Source of the DNA: Negadavirga shengliensis
Lineage (GTDB): Bacteria > Bacteroidota > Bacteroidia > Cytophagales > Cyclobacteriaceae
Assembly (NCBI RefSeq): GCF_042652345.1
Contig: NZ_JBHSJJ010000016.1
Span: 1-64,000 of the forward strand
Reading direction: 5' to 3'
Length of the DNA stretch: 64,000 bases
In this document: one piece after another, positions 41,886 through 50,541 of the stretch
Position numbering within the stretch: position 1 is the first letter of the stretch
Layout of the letters: the number at the start of each line of letters is the position of its first letter
Program-made: the position numbers and the translations under genes
Notes under the pieces: generated by a model
What the model was told of the DNA's origin: nothing
Database searches by the model: none
What the model saw: the letters and a program-made list of their open reading frames with translations, nothing else

Positions 41886-44800
41886 ATGAAATCTGAAAAT
41901 CTGCGAAACTTTTTCACCGGTTTGAAAGGGTACTTGCTTGCCTTTATGCTCTTACCGTCTGTCATATGTGCCCAGAATAACCTCCGGGACATCCCGTCTC
42001 CTGATCCACAGATCCAGCAGAAAATGTTCAACGTAGCGGATGGCTTTGAGGTAACCCTATTTGCTGCGGAACCCATGGTGATGAAACCGATTCAAATGAA
42101 TTGGGATGAACAAGGGCGGCTGTGGGTGGTCAGCAGTACGGTTTACCCGCACTTGAAGCCGGGACAAACACCTAATGATAAAATCTATGTATTGGAGGAC
42201 ACCAACGGTGATGGCAAAGCGGACAAATCCACTGTTTTTGCCGAGGGGCTGAATACACCCACGGGAATTCTGCCCGGCGACGGTGGGGTTTATGTGGCCA
42301 ACTCTACCGAAATACTCCACCTAAGAGATACGGACGGAGATGGAAAAGCAGATCAGAGGCGTCAGATTTTAACAGGATTCGGGGTTGGGGATACCCATCA
42401 TCTCATCCATACCTTCCGTTGGGGACCGGATGGCTTGATGTATTTTAACCAGTCTATTTATATCTACAGCCACGTGGAAACCCCGGGAGGCATCAGGCGT
42501 CTGGAAGGAGGAGGTGTGTGGCAGCTGCAGCCCAAAACACTTGAACTTGAAGTCTATGCGAAGGGATTGATCAATCCCTGGGGTCTGCAATTTGACCGGT
42601 GGGGACAGTCATTTTTGACCGATGGTGCCGGAAACGAAGGTATCAATTATGCTTTCCCCGGAGCTACCTTTATGACAGCACCCGGAGCGGAGAGAATTCT
42701 GCGGGGATTGAATCCGGGTCAGCCAAAGCACAGTGGGCTGGATATTGTGTCGGGCAGGCATATGCCGGATTCATGGTCAGGAAGTCTGATTACCAATGAT
42801 TTTCGGGCCAACCGGATCAACCGGTTTGTTTTGGAAGAACAGGGAAGCGGCTTTGTGTCCAAACAAGTGGAGGATTTATTATGGACGGACCATATCGCAT
42901 TTCGTCCGGTAGATATTACCATGGGTCCCGATGGGGCCATTTATGTGGCAGATTGGTACAATCCCATTATCCAACATGGGGAAGTGGATTTTCACGATCC
43001 CAGACGGGACCAGCAGCACGGACGGATATGGCGTATTGCCGCTAAAAACGCCGAGCGGATAAAAATACCGAACCTGGCTGGGGCCACCGTACGGGAGTTG
43101 CTTGACGCGCTGAAACTACCTGAAGACTGGACACGGTTACAGGCAAAGCAACTGCTGAAAAACCAGAGCAGGGACCAGGTAATTCCACAGCTTCAGCAAT
43201 GGATAAATTCCCTGGATAAAAATGATATCGAATACGAGCACCACCTTTTGGAAGCCTTGTGGGTATACCAATCTCTGGATAAAGTCGAAGAAGGATTGCT
43301 GAATAGGCTGCTGTCGGCCCGTAATCCAAAAGCGAGGGCTGCCGGGGTCAGGGTGCTCAATCGCTGGATCCATAGATTGGACAACTCCGCCGAATTGCTC
43401 AGCAACATGGTAAAAGATGAGCATCCGGGGGTGCGTATGGAGGCCGTGCTGGCATTGGGTAAAATCCGTACTGCCGAATCAGCCCGAATGGCGCTGTCAG
43501 TTTTGGACCGCCCAACCGACGAATTTCTGGATTTTGCCCTTTGGCAAACGGTAAGAGAATTGGAAACCTACTGGTTGGAACAGCTGCTTGCCAACCCGGA
43601 TTTTTTTGGGGACAACAAGAAAGTCTCCTATGCGCTAAAATCCGTCAGCAATCCCGAAGCGATCAGCATGCTGGTAAAATTATACCAAGCTGGGGAGGTG
43701 CCTGCGGAATACCACCAGGATGTCCTTGGGTCTATTTCAAAATATGGAAAAACCGGGGATCTGAATACCTTGTTGAATATCGCCATGGAGGGTAATGGTG
43801 CGGACAGGGCCGGTCGCTTAATGGCCTTGGTGCAAGCCTCACGACAAAGAAAGGTCATGCCTGACAGTGGTTTGGGCAGGATTATGGCCTTTATTGAAAG
43901 CGATGATGAAGGGGAAGCCCTGGCAGCTATCCGACTCGCGGGATTATGGAACAGAACAGAAATGAACATGCGGTTGGTCTCCATTGCCCAAGATGGGGAA
44001 AGGAACAGAAAAAAAGCGGCGCTTTCGGCATTGGCGATGATGACTGACACCCAAAGCCATCAACTGCTGGAAGAAATGACAAAACCCAACCAGTCTCCTG
44101 AGCTGCGGGTCCTGGCCACTTCCCAATTGGTCAACCAGGATGCCCATAAAGCCGCTGACATTGCCATAAACCTATTGGGCGATGCCCTGGGTCAGGAGGA
44201 TGCCACAGAATTATTCGCCGCTTTTTTAGCCAGCAAAGAAGGCGTCGCCGCTTTGACAGGTAAGCTTTCCCATCATAAGATTCCCGTAGACATGGCCAAA
44301 ACCGGAAGACAAGCCATGCAGCAGCATTTGCCCTGGTACCGTCAAAACGATACCGATGTAAGTCAGCTTAAGAAAGAGCTTGAAGCATCGGGTGGGATAT
44401 TGCCGCCGGAACGCATGCCTCAACAATTAAACGAATCCCAGGTATACGCTTTGGTCCAGGAAGTTAAAAACAACGCGGATCCTGAACTCGGGGAGGCAAT
44501 TTACAGGAAAAACTCGCTGATGTGCCAAAACTGCCACGCCATTGGCGGAGCGGGCGGACTGATCGGCCCCGACCTCAGCAGCCTTGGCACCAGTTCGCCC
44601 ATCGACGATATTATCCGCTCCCTGGTAAACCCTGCGGAATCCATCAAGGAAGGTTATGAACTTCAGAAAATCACGCTGAAAGACGGGTCTGTAGTGATGG
44701 GTTATTTGGTCAATGACGGAGCGTCTGAAATTGTCGTAAGGAATGTGGGCGGTATGGAAGAGACGATTGCCAAATCCCAAATCGACACCCATGAAAATGT

Positions 44801-45368
44801 GCCCGGTTCACTGATGCCTCCGGGATTGACAGCCAGTCTTGACAGGGAGGAGTTCATAAACCTGGTGGGTTACTTGTCCAAACTGGGGAGTTCGGGGACC
44901 TTTCGTGTACCCCATGAAAGGTATGTGAGACGCTGGAGGGCTGTTTCAGGAAATGAGGCGCTGATCTCCAAACTTCGGGAAAGGGGTTTAGCACATATGG
45001 TTGATCCTGATACAAAACTCAACCTTTTGCCGTTCTACAGCAAAGTAGCCGGTGACCTGCCGCTGGAAGAACTCCCCATCATGAAGATCGGTGACGGGCA
45101 ACAAATCAGTGTGATCCGGTTTGAAATTGAAGTGCTCAGGCAGGGCAATGTACAGCTGGCTTTTAATTTTAACGAGGGTATAACAGCATGGTCAGGGCAA
45201 CAACAACTCCAACTCGGGGATCATCACGCAACCGCTGATTTAACCCAGGGAAGGCATGAAATCACAGTCGCCATTGATCGAAACGTCCACGAGGATGGTA
45301 CTTTCAGCATCCAGCTTCAGGAAACTCCGACCCATTCGGCACAAACGAGACTTACCATGGGTAGATAG
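41886..45368 (+). CDS. large PVC-type cytochrome: beta-propeller, HEAT repeats and c-type haem domain
   Basis: About 1,160 residues from the ATG at 41886 (upstream Met would add a basic leader before the signal peptide). Sec signal to about residue 29. Then comes a PQQ/GSDH-like beta-propeller (FNVADGFEVTLFAAEPM, GRLWVVSSTVYP, WGPDGLMYFNQSIYIYSH, DGAIYVADWYNP) and HEAT-like helical repeats (VRMEAVLALGKI, NRKKAALSALAMM). A cytochrome c domain with CQNCH and a far methionine follows, then a jelly-roll-like end. It belongs to the PVC-type membrane-bound dehydrogenase family that oxidises sugars or alcohols and passes electrons to the haem. Electron acceptor unknown. Confidence 0.87.
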   Translation: MKSENLRNFFTGLKGYLLAFMLLPSVICAQNNLRDIPSPDPQIQQKMFNVADGFEVTLFAAEPMVMKPIQMNWDEQGRLWVVSSTVYPHLKPGQTPNDKIYVLEDTNGDGKADKSTVFAEGLNTPTGILPGDGGVYVANSTEILHLRDTDGDGKADQRRQILTGFGVGDTHHLIHTFRWGPDGLMYFNQSIYIYSHVETPGGIRRLEGGGVWQLQPKTLELEVYAKGLINPWGLQFDRWGQSFLTDGAGNEGINYAFPGATFMTAPGAERILRGLNPGQPKHSGLDIVSGRHMPDSWSGSLITNDFRANRINRFVLEEQGSGFVSKQVEDLLWTDHIAFRPVDITMGPDGAIYVADWYNPIIQHGEVDFHDPRRDQQHGRIWRIAAKNAERIKIPNLAGATVRELLDALKLPEDWTRLQAKQLLKNQSRDQVIPQLQQWINSLDKNDIEYEHHLLEALWVYQSLDKVEEGLLNRLLSARNPKARAAGVRVLNRWIHRLDNSAELLSNMVKDEHPGVRMEAVLALGKIRTAESARMALSVLDRPTDEFLDFALWQTVRELETYWLEQLLANPDFFGDNKKVSYALKSVSNPEAISMLVKLYQAGEVPAEYHQDVLGSISKYGKTGDLNTLLNIAMEGNGADRAGRLMALVQASRQRKVMPDSGLGRIMAFIESDDEGEALAAIRLAGLWNRTEMNMRLVSIAQDGERNRKKAALSALAMMTDTQSHQLLEEMTKPNQSPELRVLATSQLVNQDAHKAADIAINLLGDALGQEDATELFAAFLASKEGVAALTGKLSHHKIPVDMAKTGRQAMQQHLPWYRQNDTDVSQLKKELEASGGILPPERMPQQLNESQVYALVQEVKNNADPELGEAIYRKNSLMCQNCHAIGGAGGLIGPDLSSLGTSSPIDDIIRSLVNPAESIKEGYELQKITLKDGSVVMGYLVNDGASEIVVRNVGGMEETIAKSQIDTHENVPGSLMPPGLTASLDREEFINLVGYLSKLGSSGTFRVPHERYVRRWRAVSGNEALISKLRERGLAHMVDPDTKLNLLPFYSKVAGDLPLEELPIMKIGDGQQISVIRFEIEVLRQGNVQLAFNFNEGITAWSGQQQLQLGDHHATADLTQGRHEITVAIDRNVHEDGTFSIQLQETPTHSAQTRLTMGR

Positions 45369-45445
45369 CGGCTGTCGGCCAAACATGCAAAATCCTGGAT
45401 GTTTTATAACTTAGAAAACCAAGGTGTCTATACCCATTGGGCCGC

Positions 45446-46150
45446 TTACCGCCAAGCCAGAAATACCATGCCGGTCAGTATTGCCAAGCCAAAACTCAAT
45501 AAGGTTCCAATCAGGATATATTCGGTCAGTTTACGGTCTTTGGATTGCCTCAGGTCTCCGAAGCGGAATACAGATTTTGCTGCCACTAAAAAACCTATGG
45601 CTTCCCACCTTCCACTGACAATAAATACGAAAACAAATAATCTTTCCAGGATGCCTATGTATTTACCTGCTTCCTGTAAAGATGAAGTGCCATCGTCATG
45701 CGGAAGGGGGTCCCATTTTGAAATGATGGTTTTGATGACGATGGAAGCCGGTATGGTTAAAAAAACAATGGCCGTAAATGTCAGCCACTCTGCTTCTCCC
45801 CAGCTTTTCCAATAAACAAGAACATCTACTCCGGAAAAATGAACCAGAAGTAAAATAATTACCACATGGGCAAATTGATCCAGGAAAAACCACAGCCTTT
45901 TGGTGTTTTCGTTCTGCGAATAAAGTTTGACGACATCTATGCACCAGTGGCTTACCGCTAAAAACAGCGCCCATGGCCAATATTGAATATCCCATACCAA
46001 AAGCATAACTAACATTCCGTGAAGAAGCGCATGGATATAAAGTTGGTAAGCTTTTATTTTCCTTTTTTCCTTGACTTCTACCCAAGAACCGGGTTGAAGG
46101 AAAAAATCTCCTATAAAATGTGCCAGAAGCAGTTTGATAAACAATATCAT
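45446..46150 (-). CDS. DUF3307 membrane protein
   Basis: 234 residues, about six membrane helices. The family hallmark at the N-terminus LLAHFIGDFFLQPGSWVEVKEKRK is present, followed by YIHALLHGMLVML and SHWCIDVVKLY. Its start overlaps the stop of the SatD-family regulator upstream (ATGA), so the two are translationally coupled, an association common for these families. Function of DUF3307 is unknown; a transport or stress role is possible. Confidence 0.88.
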   Translation of the reverse strand: MILFIKLLLAHFIGDFFLQPGSWVEVKEKRKIKAYQLYIHALLHGMLVMLLVWDIQYWPWALFLAVSHWCIDVVKLYSQNENTKRLWFFLDQFAHVVIILLLVHFSGVDVLVYWKSWGEAEWLTFTAIVFLTIPASIVIKTIISKWDPLPHDDGTSSLQEAGKYIGILERLFVFVFIVSGRWEAIGFLVAAKSVFRFGDLRQSKDRKLTEYILIGTLLSFGLAILTGMVFLAWR

Positions 46151-46758
46151 AATAATGCATTTAGCTTTTCGGTGTAAAAATCCATTAATTCCTCTATGAC
46201 TTCGAGTTGCGACCGTTTCAATCTCGTACTTATGGTGTTTTGATTGATGCCTTCCAGTTCACCCAAAGCCGTCTGTGAGAGGCCTGGGTTTTCAAATACC
46301 AAACTCACCGTCTTTGCGGATTTTGCCGTCCAATGGTCCATGATGGTAAGCGCCAATTTGAGCATCAGGTTGATTTGGCGGTCAAATTCCGGCCAGGGAC
46401 TTCCAATAAGCAGGTGCTGGCCCATTTTTTCCAACCGTTCAAAGGTCTCTCCCGAGCGGACAAAAGCCCCTCCATTGGACTCACTGATCCGGGGGGCGAT
46501 GTAGGCAGGTTCTCCTATGCCTATGGCCATGCGAACATCCAAAGGGGGTATTTTCTTTATTGCAGCCTTGATATGCAGGGCCACCTTTAAGGCCATTCTT
46601 GGATCATTCACCTTAAGCTGGAAACTATCCCCCCTATAAATTTCCCAGTCGGCAGGTTGTGTGCCCCATTTGGCCAACACATTTTTCAAGCTTTCCAACC
46701 ACCGATCGGGCGGGAGTTTCTGGGACTGAACAATATCTCCGGTAATCACAGCTATCAT
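46147..46758 (-). CDS. SatD-family regulatory protein
   Basis: 203 residues. N-terminal SatD signature MIAVITGDIVQSQKLPPDRW with GDSFQLKV. The C-terminal segment (about 160-190: LSQTALGELEGINQNTISTRLKRSQLEVI) is a helix-turn-helix. It probably regulates its coupled DUF3307 partner. The upstream region carries repeated AATATATCA motifs that are candidate operators. Known SatD proteins are linked to adaptation operons in streptococci; the exact signal is unknown here. Confidence 0.85.
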   Translation of the reverse strand: MIAVITGDIVQSQKLPPDRWLESLKNVLAKWGTQPADWEIYRGDSFQLKVNDPRMALKVALHIKAAIKKIPPLDVRMAIGIGEPAYIAPRISESNGGAFVRSGETFERLEKMGQHLLIGSPWPEFDRQINLMLKLALTIMDHWTAKSAKTVSLVFENPGLSQTALGELEGINQNTISTRLKRSQLEVIEELMDFYTEKLNALL

Positions 46759-46764
46759 ATGCCC

Positions 46765-46830
46765 AATATATCATCTTTTAAGTTGATATCCTAATATATC
46801 ACTAAATAAAATGATAATTTGAAATATCAT
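46765..46830. promoter_or_regulatory. repeated operator-like motifs upstream of satD
   Basis: Two identical AATATATCA copies (46765-46773 and 46793-46801, 28 bp apart) and a third related AAATATCAT (46822-46830) lie just upstream of the SatD-family gene, in an A+T-rich stretch. Regular spacing by about 28 bp suits cooperative binding of the adjacent helix-turn-helix protein. Confidence 0.4.
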
Positions 46831-46869
46831 GTTATTACATGATAAATGGATTTTACCACGGACAAAACA

Positions 46870-48558
46870 TTAAGAAAGGTAATCCGTCACCCCGATACCC
46901 AAAACAAGCAACAATCCGATCAATCCTGTAAACAACAAATAATAAATAGTAGGAAAGATGGTCCTTCTCAATACACTTCCTTCCCTTCCCAAAAGCCCTA
47001 CTGTGGCGGAAGCAGCCACGACATTGTGGATCGCAATCATGTTCCCGGCTGCGGCGCCAACCGCCTGCAAAGCCAATATCCAGGTGGTGGACATAGACAG
47101 GTTTTCGGCCACACCAAACTGAAAAAGGCTGAACATCAGGTTACTCACGGTATTACTACCCGCAATAAATGCACCCAGCGCACCGATCATTGGGGCGAAC
47201 AAAGGGTACACCTGCCCTACTTTTAAAGCGACCCATTCGGCCATAACGATGGGCATGGCGGCAAGGTCCAGAAGATTTTCTCCGGAATTGATATATACCC
47301 GTACCATGGCCACCGCAAAAAGCAAGACCGATCCAGCACTGAGAATCATCCTGCCGCTTTCCCCCAGTGCTTTTCCCGCCTGTTGTCTGTTCATACCATG
47401 TAAAAAATAAGTAACCACACATACCACCAAAAGTATGGATCCCGGAAGATAAAAAGGTGTACTGTTTGCGGCAATCCCCGTCCCTAAGATACCTTCATAA
47501 CTGACAGAAATCCCTGTAAGGAAACTCCGGAAAGGCAGCTGGGGCAGCCTGCTCATCACCAATAAGATGGCCAGCAAAAAATAAGGGAACCACGCCTTCC
47601 ACAATCCTACAGGCTTGGCGCCGTTTTCTTCATGGGATATTTCAAGTGTGCCGAGCCATTCTTGGGGCCATTCATCAGGATCCTGCATTTCCCATGTCTG
47701 CTTGGGAAGCAGAAAACCTCTTTTCGCAGCAGAAACCACCAGACTCAAGCCCACCAAAGATCCCAGCAAAGACGGAAACTCCGGTCCCAGCAAAAAACCG
47801 GTCAAGGCATAGGGTACCGTGAAAGCAAGTCCTCCAAATAGGGCAAAAGGAAAAATCTCCAGCCCTTCTTTCCAGGACTTGTTTTTGCCAAAAAAGCGGC
47901 ACAGCATTAAAACCATAAAAAACGGCATCAACGTACCTACAACAGCATGGGTCAGGGCAGCATGAGCGGTAACTGTTTCCAAAAGGTCCATAAAATCCAA
48001 ACCCAAATAATCCAGTCTGGAATCAAGGTCCGGGTTTTGGAGGCCACCCCTCACTCCTACCAGGATGGGAGTGCCCACAGCTCCAAAAGTAACCGCAGTA
48101 CTCTGCACCATCATCCCCAATATGACCGCAGCCATAGCCGGAAAGCCTAAGGCTACCAACAGCGGCGCCACTATGGCCGCAGGCGTGCCAAAACCGGCAG
48201 CCCCCTCTATAAAAGACCCAAACAGCCATACGATGATGATTACCTGTACACGCCTATCCGGGCTGATCCCCTGAAAACCTTTTCGGATGGCACTTACTCC
48301 ACCGGAATGTTTCAAGAAATTCAACAAAAGAATGGCCGCAAAAACGATATATAAAATATCAAAAGTGATGAAGAAACTCTGGATACCAGAAGCCAAAACA
48401 TGCACCCATGAAAGGCCCCAGAAAAAATAGGCAATCAGCGAAGTAACCACAAAAGTAATGGGCATGGTTACCCTGGCCGAAATCCTGAAACCTACCAGCA
48501 TCACTCCAGCAAGAAGTATGGGAAAGAAAGCGAGAAAAAACAACAGATCGATTGACAT
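46870..48558 (-). CDS. lctP: L-lactate/glycolate permease (LctP/GlcA family)
   Basis: 562 residues, about 14 membrane helices. LctP-family segments are evident (GSFIEGAAGFGTPAAIVAPLL, VQSTAVTFGAVGTPILVG, and IGALGAFIAGSNTVSNLMFSLFQ near the end). The family imports lactate and, in the GlcA branch, glycolate. The upstream gene on the same strand, 30 bp away, encodes a malate synthase, which condenses glyoxylate with acetyl-CoA. A glycolate/glyoxylate role is therefore as likely as lactate uptake (context inference). Confidence 0.9.
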   Translation of the reverse strand: MSIDLLFFLAFFPILLAGVMLVGFRISARVTMPITFVVTSLIAYFFWGLSWVHVLASGIQSFFITFDILYIVFAAILLLNFLKHSGGVSAIRKGFQGISPDRRVQVIIIVWLFGSFIEGAAGFGTPAAIVAPLLVALGFPAMAAVILGMMVQSTAVTFGAVGTPILVGVRGGLQNPDLDSRLDYLGLDFMDLLETVTAHAALTHAVVGTLMPFFMVLMLCRFFGKNKSWKEGLEIFPFALFGGLAFTVPYALTGFLLGPEFPSLLGSLVGLSLVVSAAKRGFLLPKQTWEMQDPDEWPQEWLGTLEISHEENGAKPVGLWKAWFPYFLLAILLVMSRLPQLPFRSFLTGISVSYEGILGTGIAANSTPFYLPGSILLVVCVVTYFLHGMNRQQAGKALGESGRMILSAGSVLLFAVAMVRVYINSGENLLDLAAMPIVMAEWVALKVGQVYPLFAPMIGALGAFIAGSNTVSNLMFSLFQFGVAENLSMSTTWILALQAVGAAAGNMIAIHNVVAASATVGLLGREGSVLRRTIFPTIYYLLFTGLIGLLLVLGIGVTDYLS

Positions 48559-48588
48559 GAAGAGACTATTTTGGGCTGAGACTTCTTT

Positions 48589-50481
48589 TTAGGAAGTGAC
48601 CTGAAAATCCAGGTTTTCAGTAATCCGTTGGTTTCTTTCCTTTAGCGTCCTTAGGTATAACCCGATTCTTTCCTTTGCTTTTCCTAAATCCATATTGTCT
48701 AAATTAATGTTCAATAAGTCAATGAACCAAGGGGCCTTTGTGGGTTCAGTAACGTATACTTCGGCTATGGCTTTGGCAATAGGGAGGGTTGTGGTTTTGG
48801 AAGAATCATAAACATCTTTATTACTGGATTTCAGTAATTTACCATATTCCTCTTCAAGTAATTTGTTAAATAAGGTTAAACTAAAAACATTCCCCTTTTT
48901 GATACCTGCCGCCATATCGTCTTCCGTCAACACAGCTGCTTTATGCACCCATTCCCAAAGAATACTTAAACGGATCTCCCCCGTGGCCATATCCTCCATC
49001 AAGTATAAAACATCGTCGTCTCCAAAGAAATCGGCCGGCTTAAGGGCCGCAGCCTGCATTCCCTGACCAAAGGCATTTCCATACTGAAGCGCCACGCTGA
49101 TGAGGTTCCTGGCACCGCGTATGGTCCGCGGTGCCTCTTCCAAAAGGATCAGGCCGTCGGCATCTTCCTGGGTATAGGTAAGCAGGGGAAACTTACGGCC
49201 CGTCTGGTTGGCCTCTCCGACACGCTCCCACACCGGCCGGACAATGTGGACCATCTTCCAATGGGCGACCCATTTGCCGCTTGCTCCTTCCTTCTGCTCT
49301 CTTTCCGCACCCGCAACCGCTTTCTTCATGCTGGAATCCACCCCTTCTTCTGACCCCACCGGGATATTGGGTTCCATCCCTCCCTGCCAAAGGGCGAAAT
49401 TCCCATTGATATCCGGCGTGTTGACAGCTCTTCTTACCCTATCTTCATAATTCCGCATGTATCCATAAGTCATTCCTATAGATTCAATATTGGGATTGAC
49501 AAAATCCATATCCCAGGCCATCGCATCCGAGACGCTGTTGATATAATCCCACCTTCCGGTATTGAACCCGACAAAATGCCGGCCCAGAGCGGCACGGATT
49601 TCCATTAACTGATACGTGGCTTCCAGCTGCTCTACCAGAACGTATACTTTCACCGTACCTTCTTGCAAACCAAGGTGCTGCTCCAATGTCGTGATCATTT
49701 TGTTCCAGAGGGCAGCTTCTTCTGCGGTCTGTATTTTTGGCAGATAAAGTACAACTGAAGCACCGGCAGCAGCCAGTGCTTGATGGTTATTGGTAACATA
49801 CAAGGTCAAATCAGCGATGGAGGCCGAAAATGAATTGCCGTTGCTTTCCCGGATGTGCCTGTCATCTAGGTGAAGGCCCCTGGCCCTGAAAATCTTGGTG
49901 GTAAAATCAAGCTGGGATCTCCAGTCTTTGATTTTCCCCTCTCCAAAAAAACTTTGTGACCAGCTGTTCATTTGCGCCGCCACTTCTTCCGCGACTTTCA
50001 GGAATACCGGTGAACGATTTATCGCCAGCTTGAGGTTACGCTGGTTATCCAGCGACATGGTCCCTATCTGTCCAAGCGCATCCTCCCCGTCAAACATCCA
50101 GCCATCGGCACCGGACAACAAGGCATAAGCTACATTTCTTATACTGTTTTCCAGGGGCGCATTAGGTTTGGCGCCCGGGCCTGTCCCCTGTATCCATTGC
50201 CGCTTTAGATCCTCCGGTATCACTGCTCCTTCAAAATTCCCCTCCCTGGCATCTTTAACTTTGATTTGAGTACCCGGGATGAATGTTTCAGGGTCAAGAA
50301 AACCTATACGTTTTTGCTTTTCCCTTCTTTCCAACCTCCTCCTCATTCTGACATCCATCAGGTGTTTCACTTCTATGTTTAAATCCGCCATGACTTCCAA
50401 TGCAGCCAATACTTCAGGGGTATATACATCCTGGTAGCTTTCTTTGAGGTTATCTCTAATGATTATTTTGCTTTCGCTCAT
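48589..50481 (-). CDS. malate synthase-like enzyme
   Basis: 630 residues, no signal. The malate synthase A signature VYVLVEQLEATYQLMEIRAALGRHFVGFNTGRWDYINS is present, along with TYGYMRNYEDRV and the C-terminal half with helical closure, so the TIM-barrel catalytic part is intact. It is somewhat longer and more divergent than bacterial malate synthase A. It condenses glyoxylate and acetyl-CoA to malate. It sits 30 bp before the LctP/GlcA-family permease, forming a two-gene uptake-and-use unit, and 60 bp from the GH67-like gene region. Confidence 0.82.
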   Translation of the reverse strand: MSESKIIIRDNLKESYQDVYTPEVLAALEVMADLNIEVKHLMDVRMRRRLERREKQKRIGFLDPETFIPGTQIKVKDAREGNFEGAVIPEDLKRQWIQGTGPGAKPNAPLENSIRNVAYALLSGADGWMFDGEDALGQIGTMSLDNQRNLKLAINRSPVFLKVAEEVAAQMNSWSQSFFGEGKIKDWRSQLDFTTKIFRARGLHLDDRHIRESNGNSFSASIADLTLYVTNNHQALAAAGASVVLYLPKIQTAEEAALWNKMITTLEQHLGLQEGTVKVYVLVEQLEATYQLMEIRAALGRHFVGFNTGRWDYINSVSDAMAWDMDFVNPNIESIGMTYGYMRNYEDRVRRAVNTPDINGNFALWQGGMEPNIPVGSEEGVDSSMKKAVAGAEREQKEGASGKWVAHWKMVHIVRPVWERVGEANQTGRKFPLLTYTQEDADGLILLEEAPRTIRGARNLISVALQYGNAFGQGMQAAALKPADFFGDDDVLYLMEDMATGEIRLSILWEWVHKAAVLTEDDMAAGIKKGNVFSLTLFNKLLEEEYGKLLKSSNKDVYDSSKTTTLPIAKAIAEVYVTEPTKAPWFIDLLNINLDNMDLGKAKERIGLYLRTLKERNQRITENLDFQVTS

Positions 50482-50541
50482 AGTTAATGCAGTGAATTAA
50501 AAAGATTATAGGTTCAAATATGAGTTTTCAATTTAATGAAT

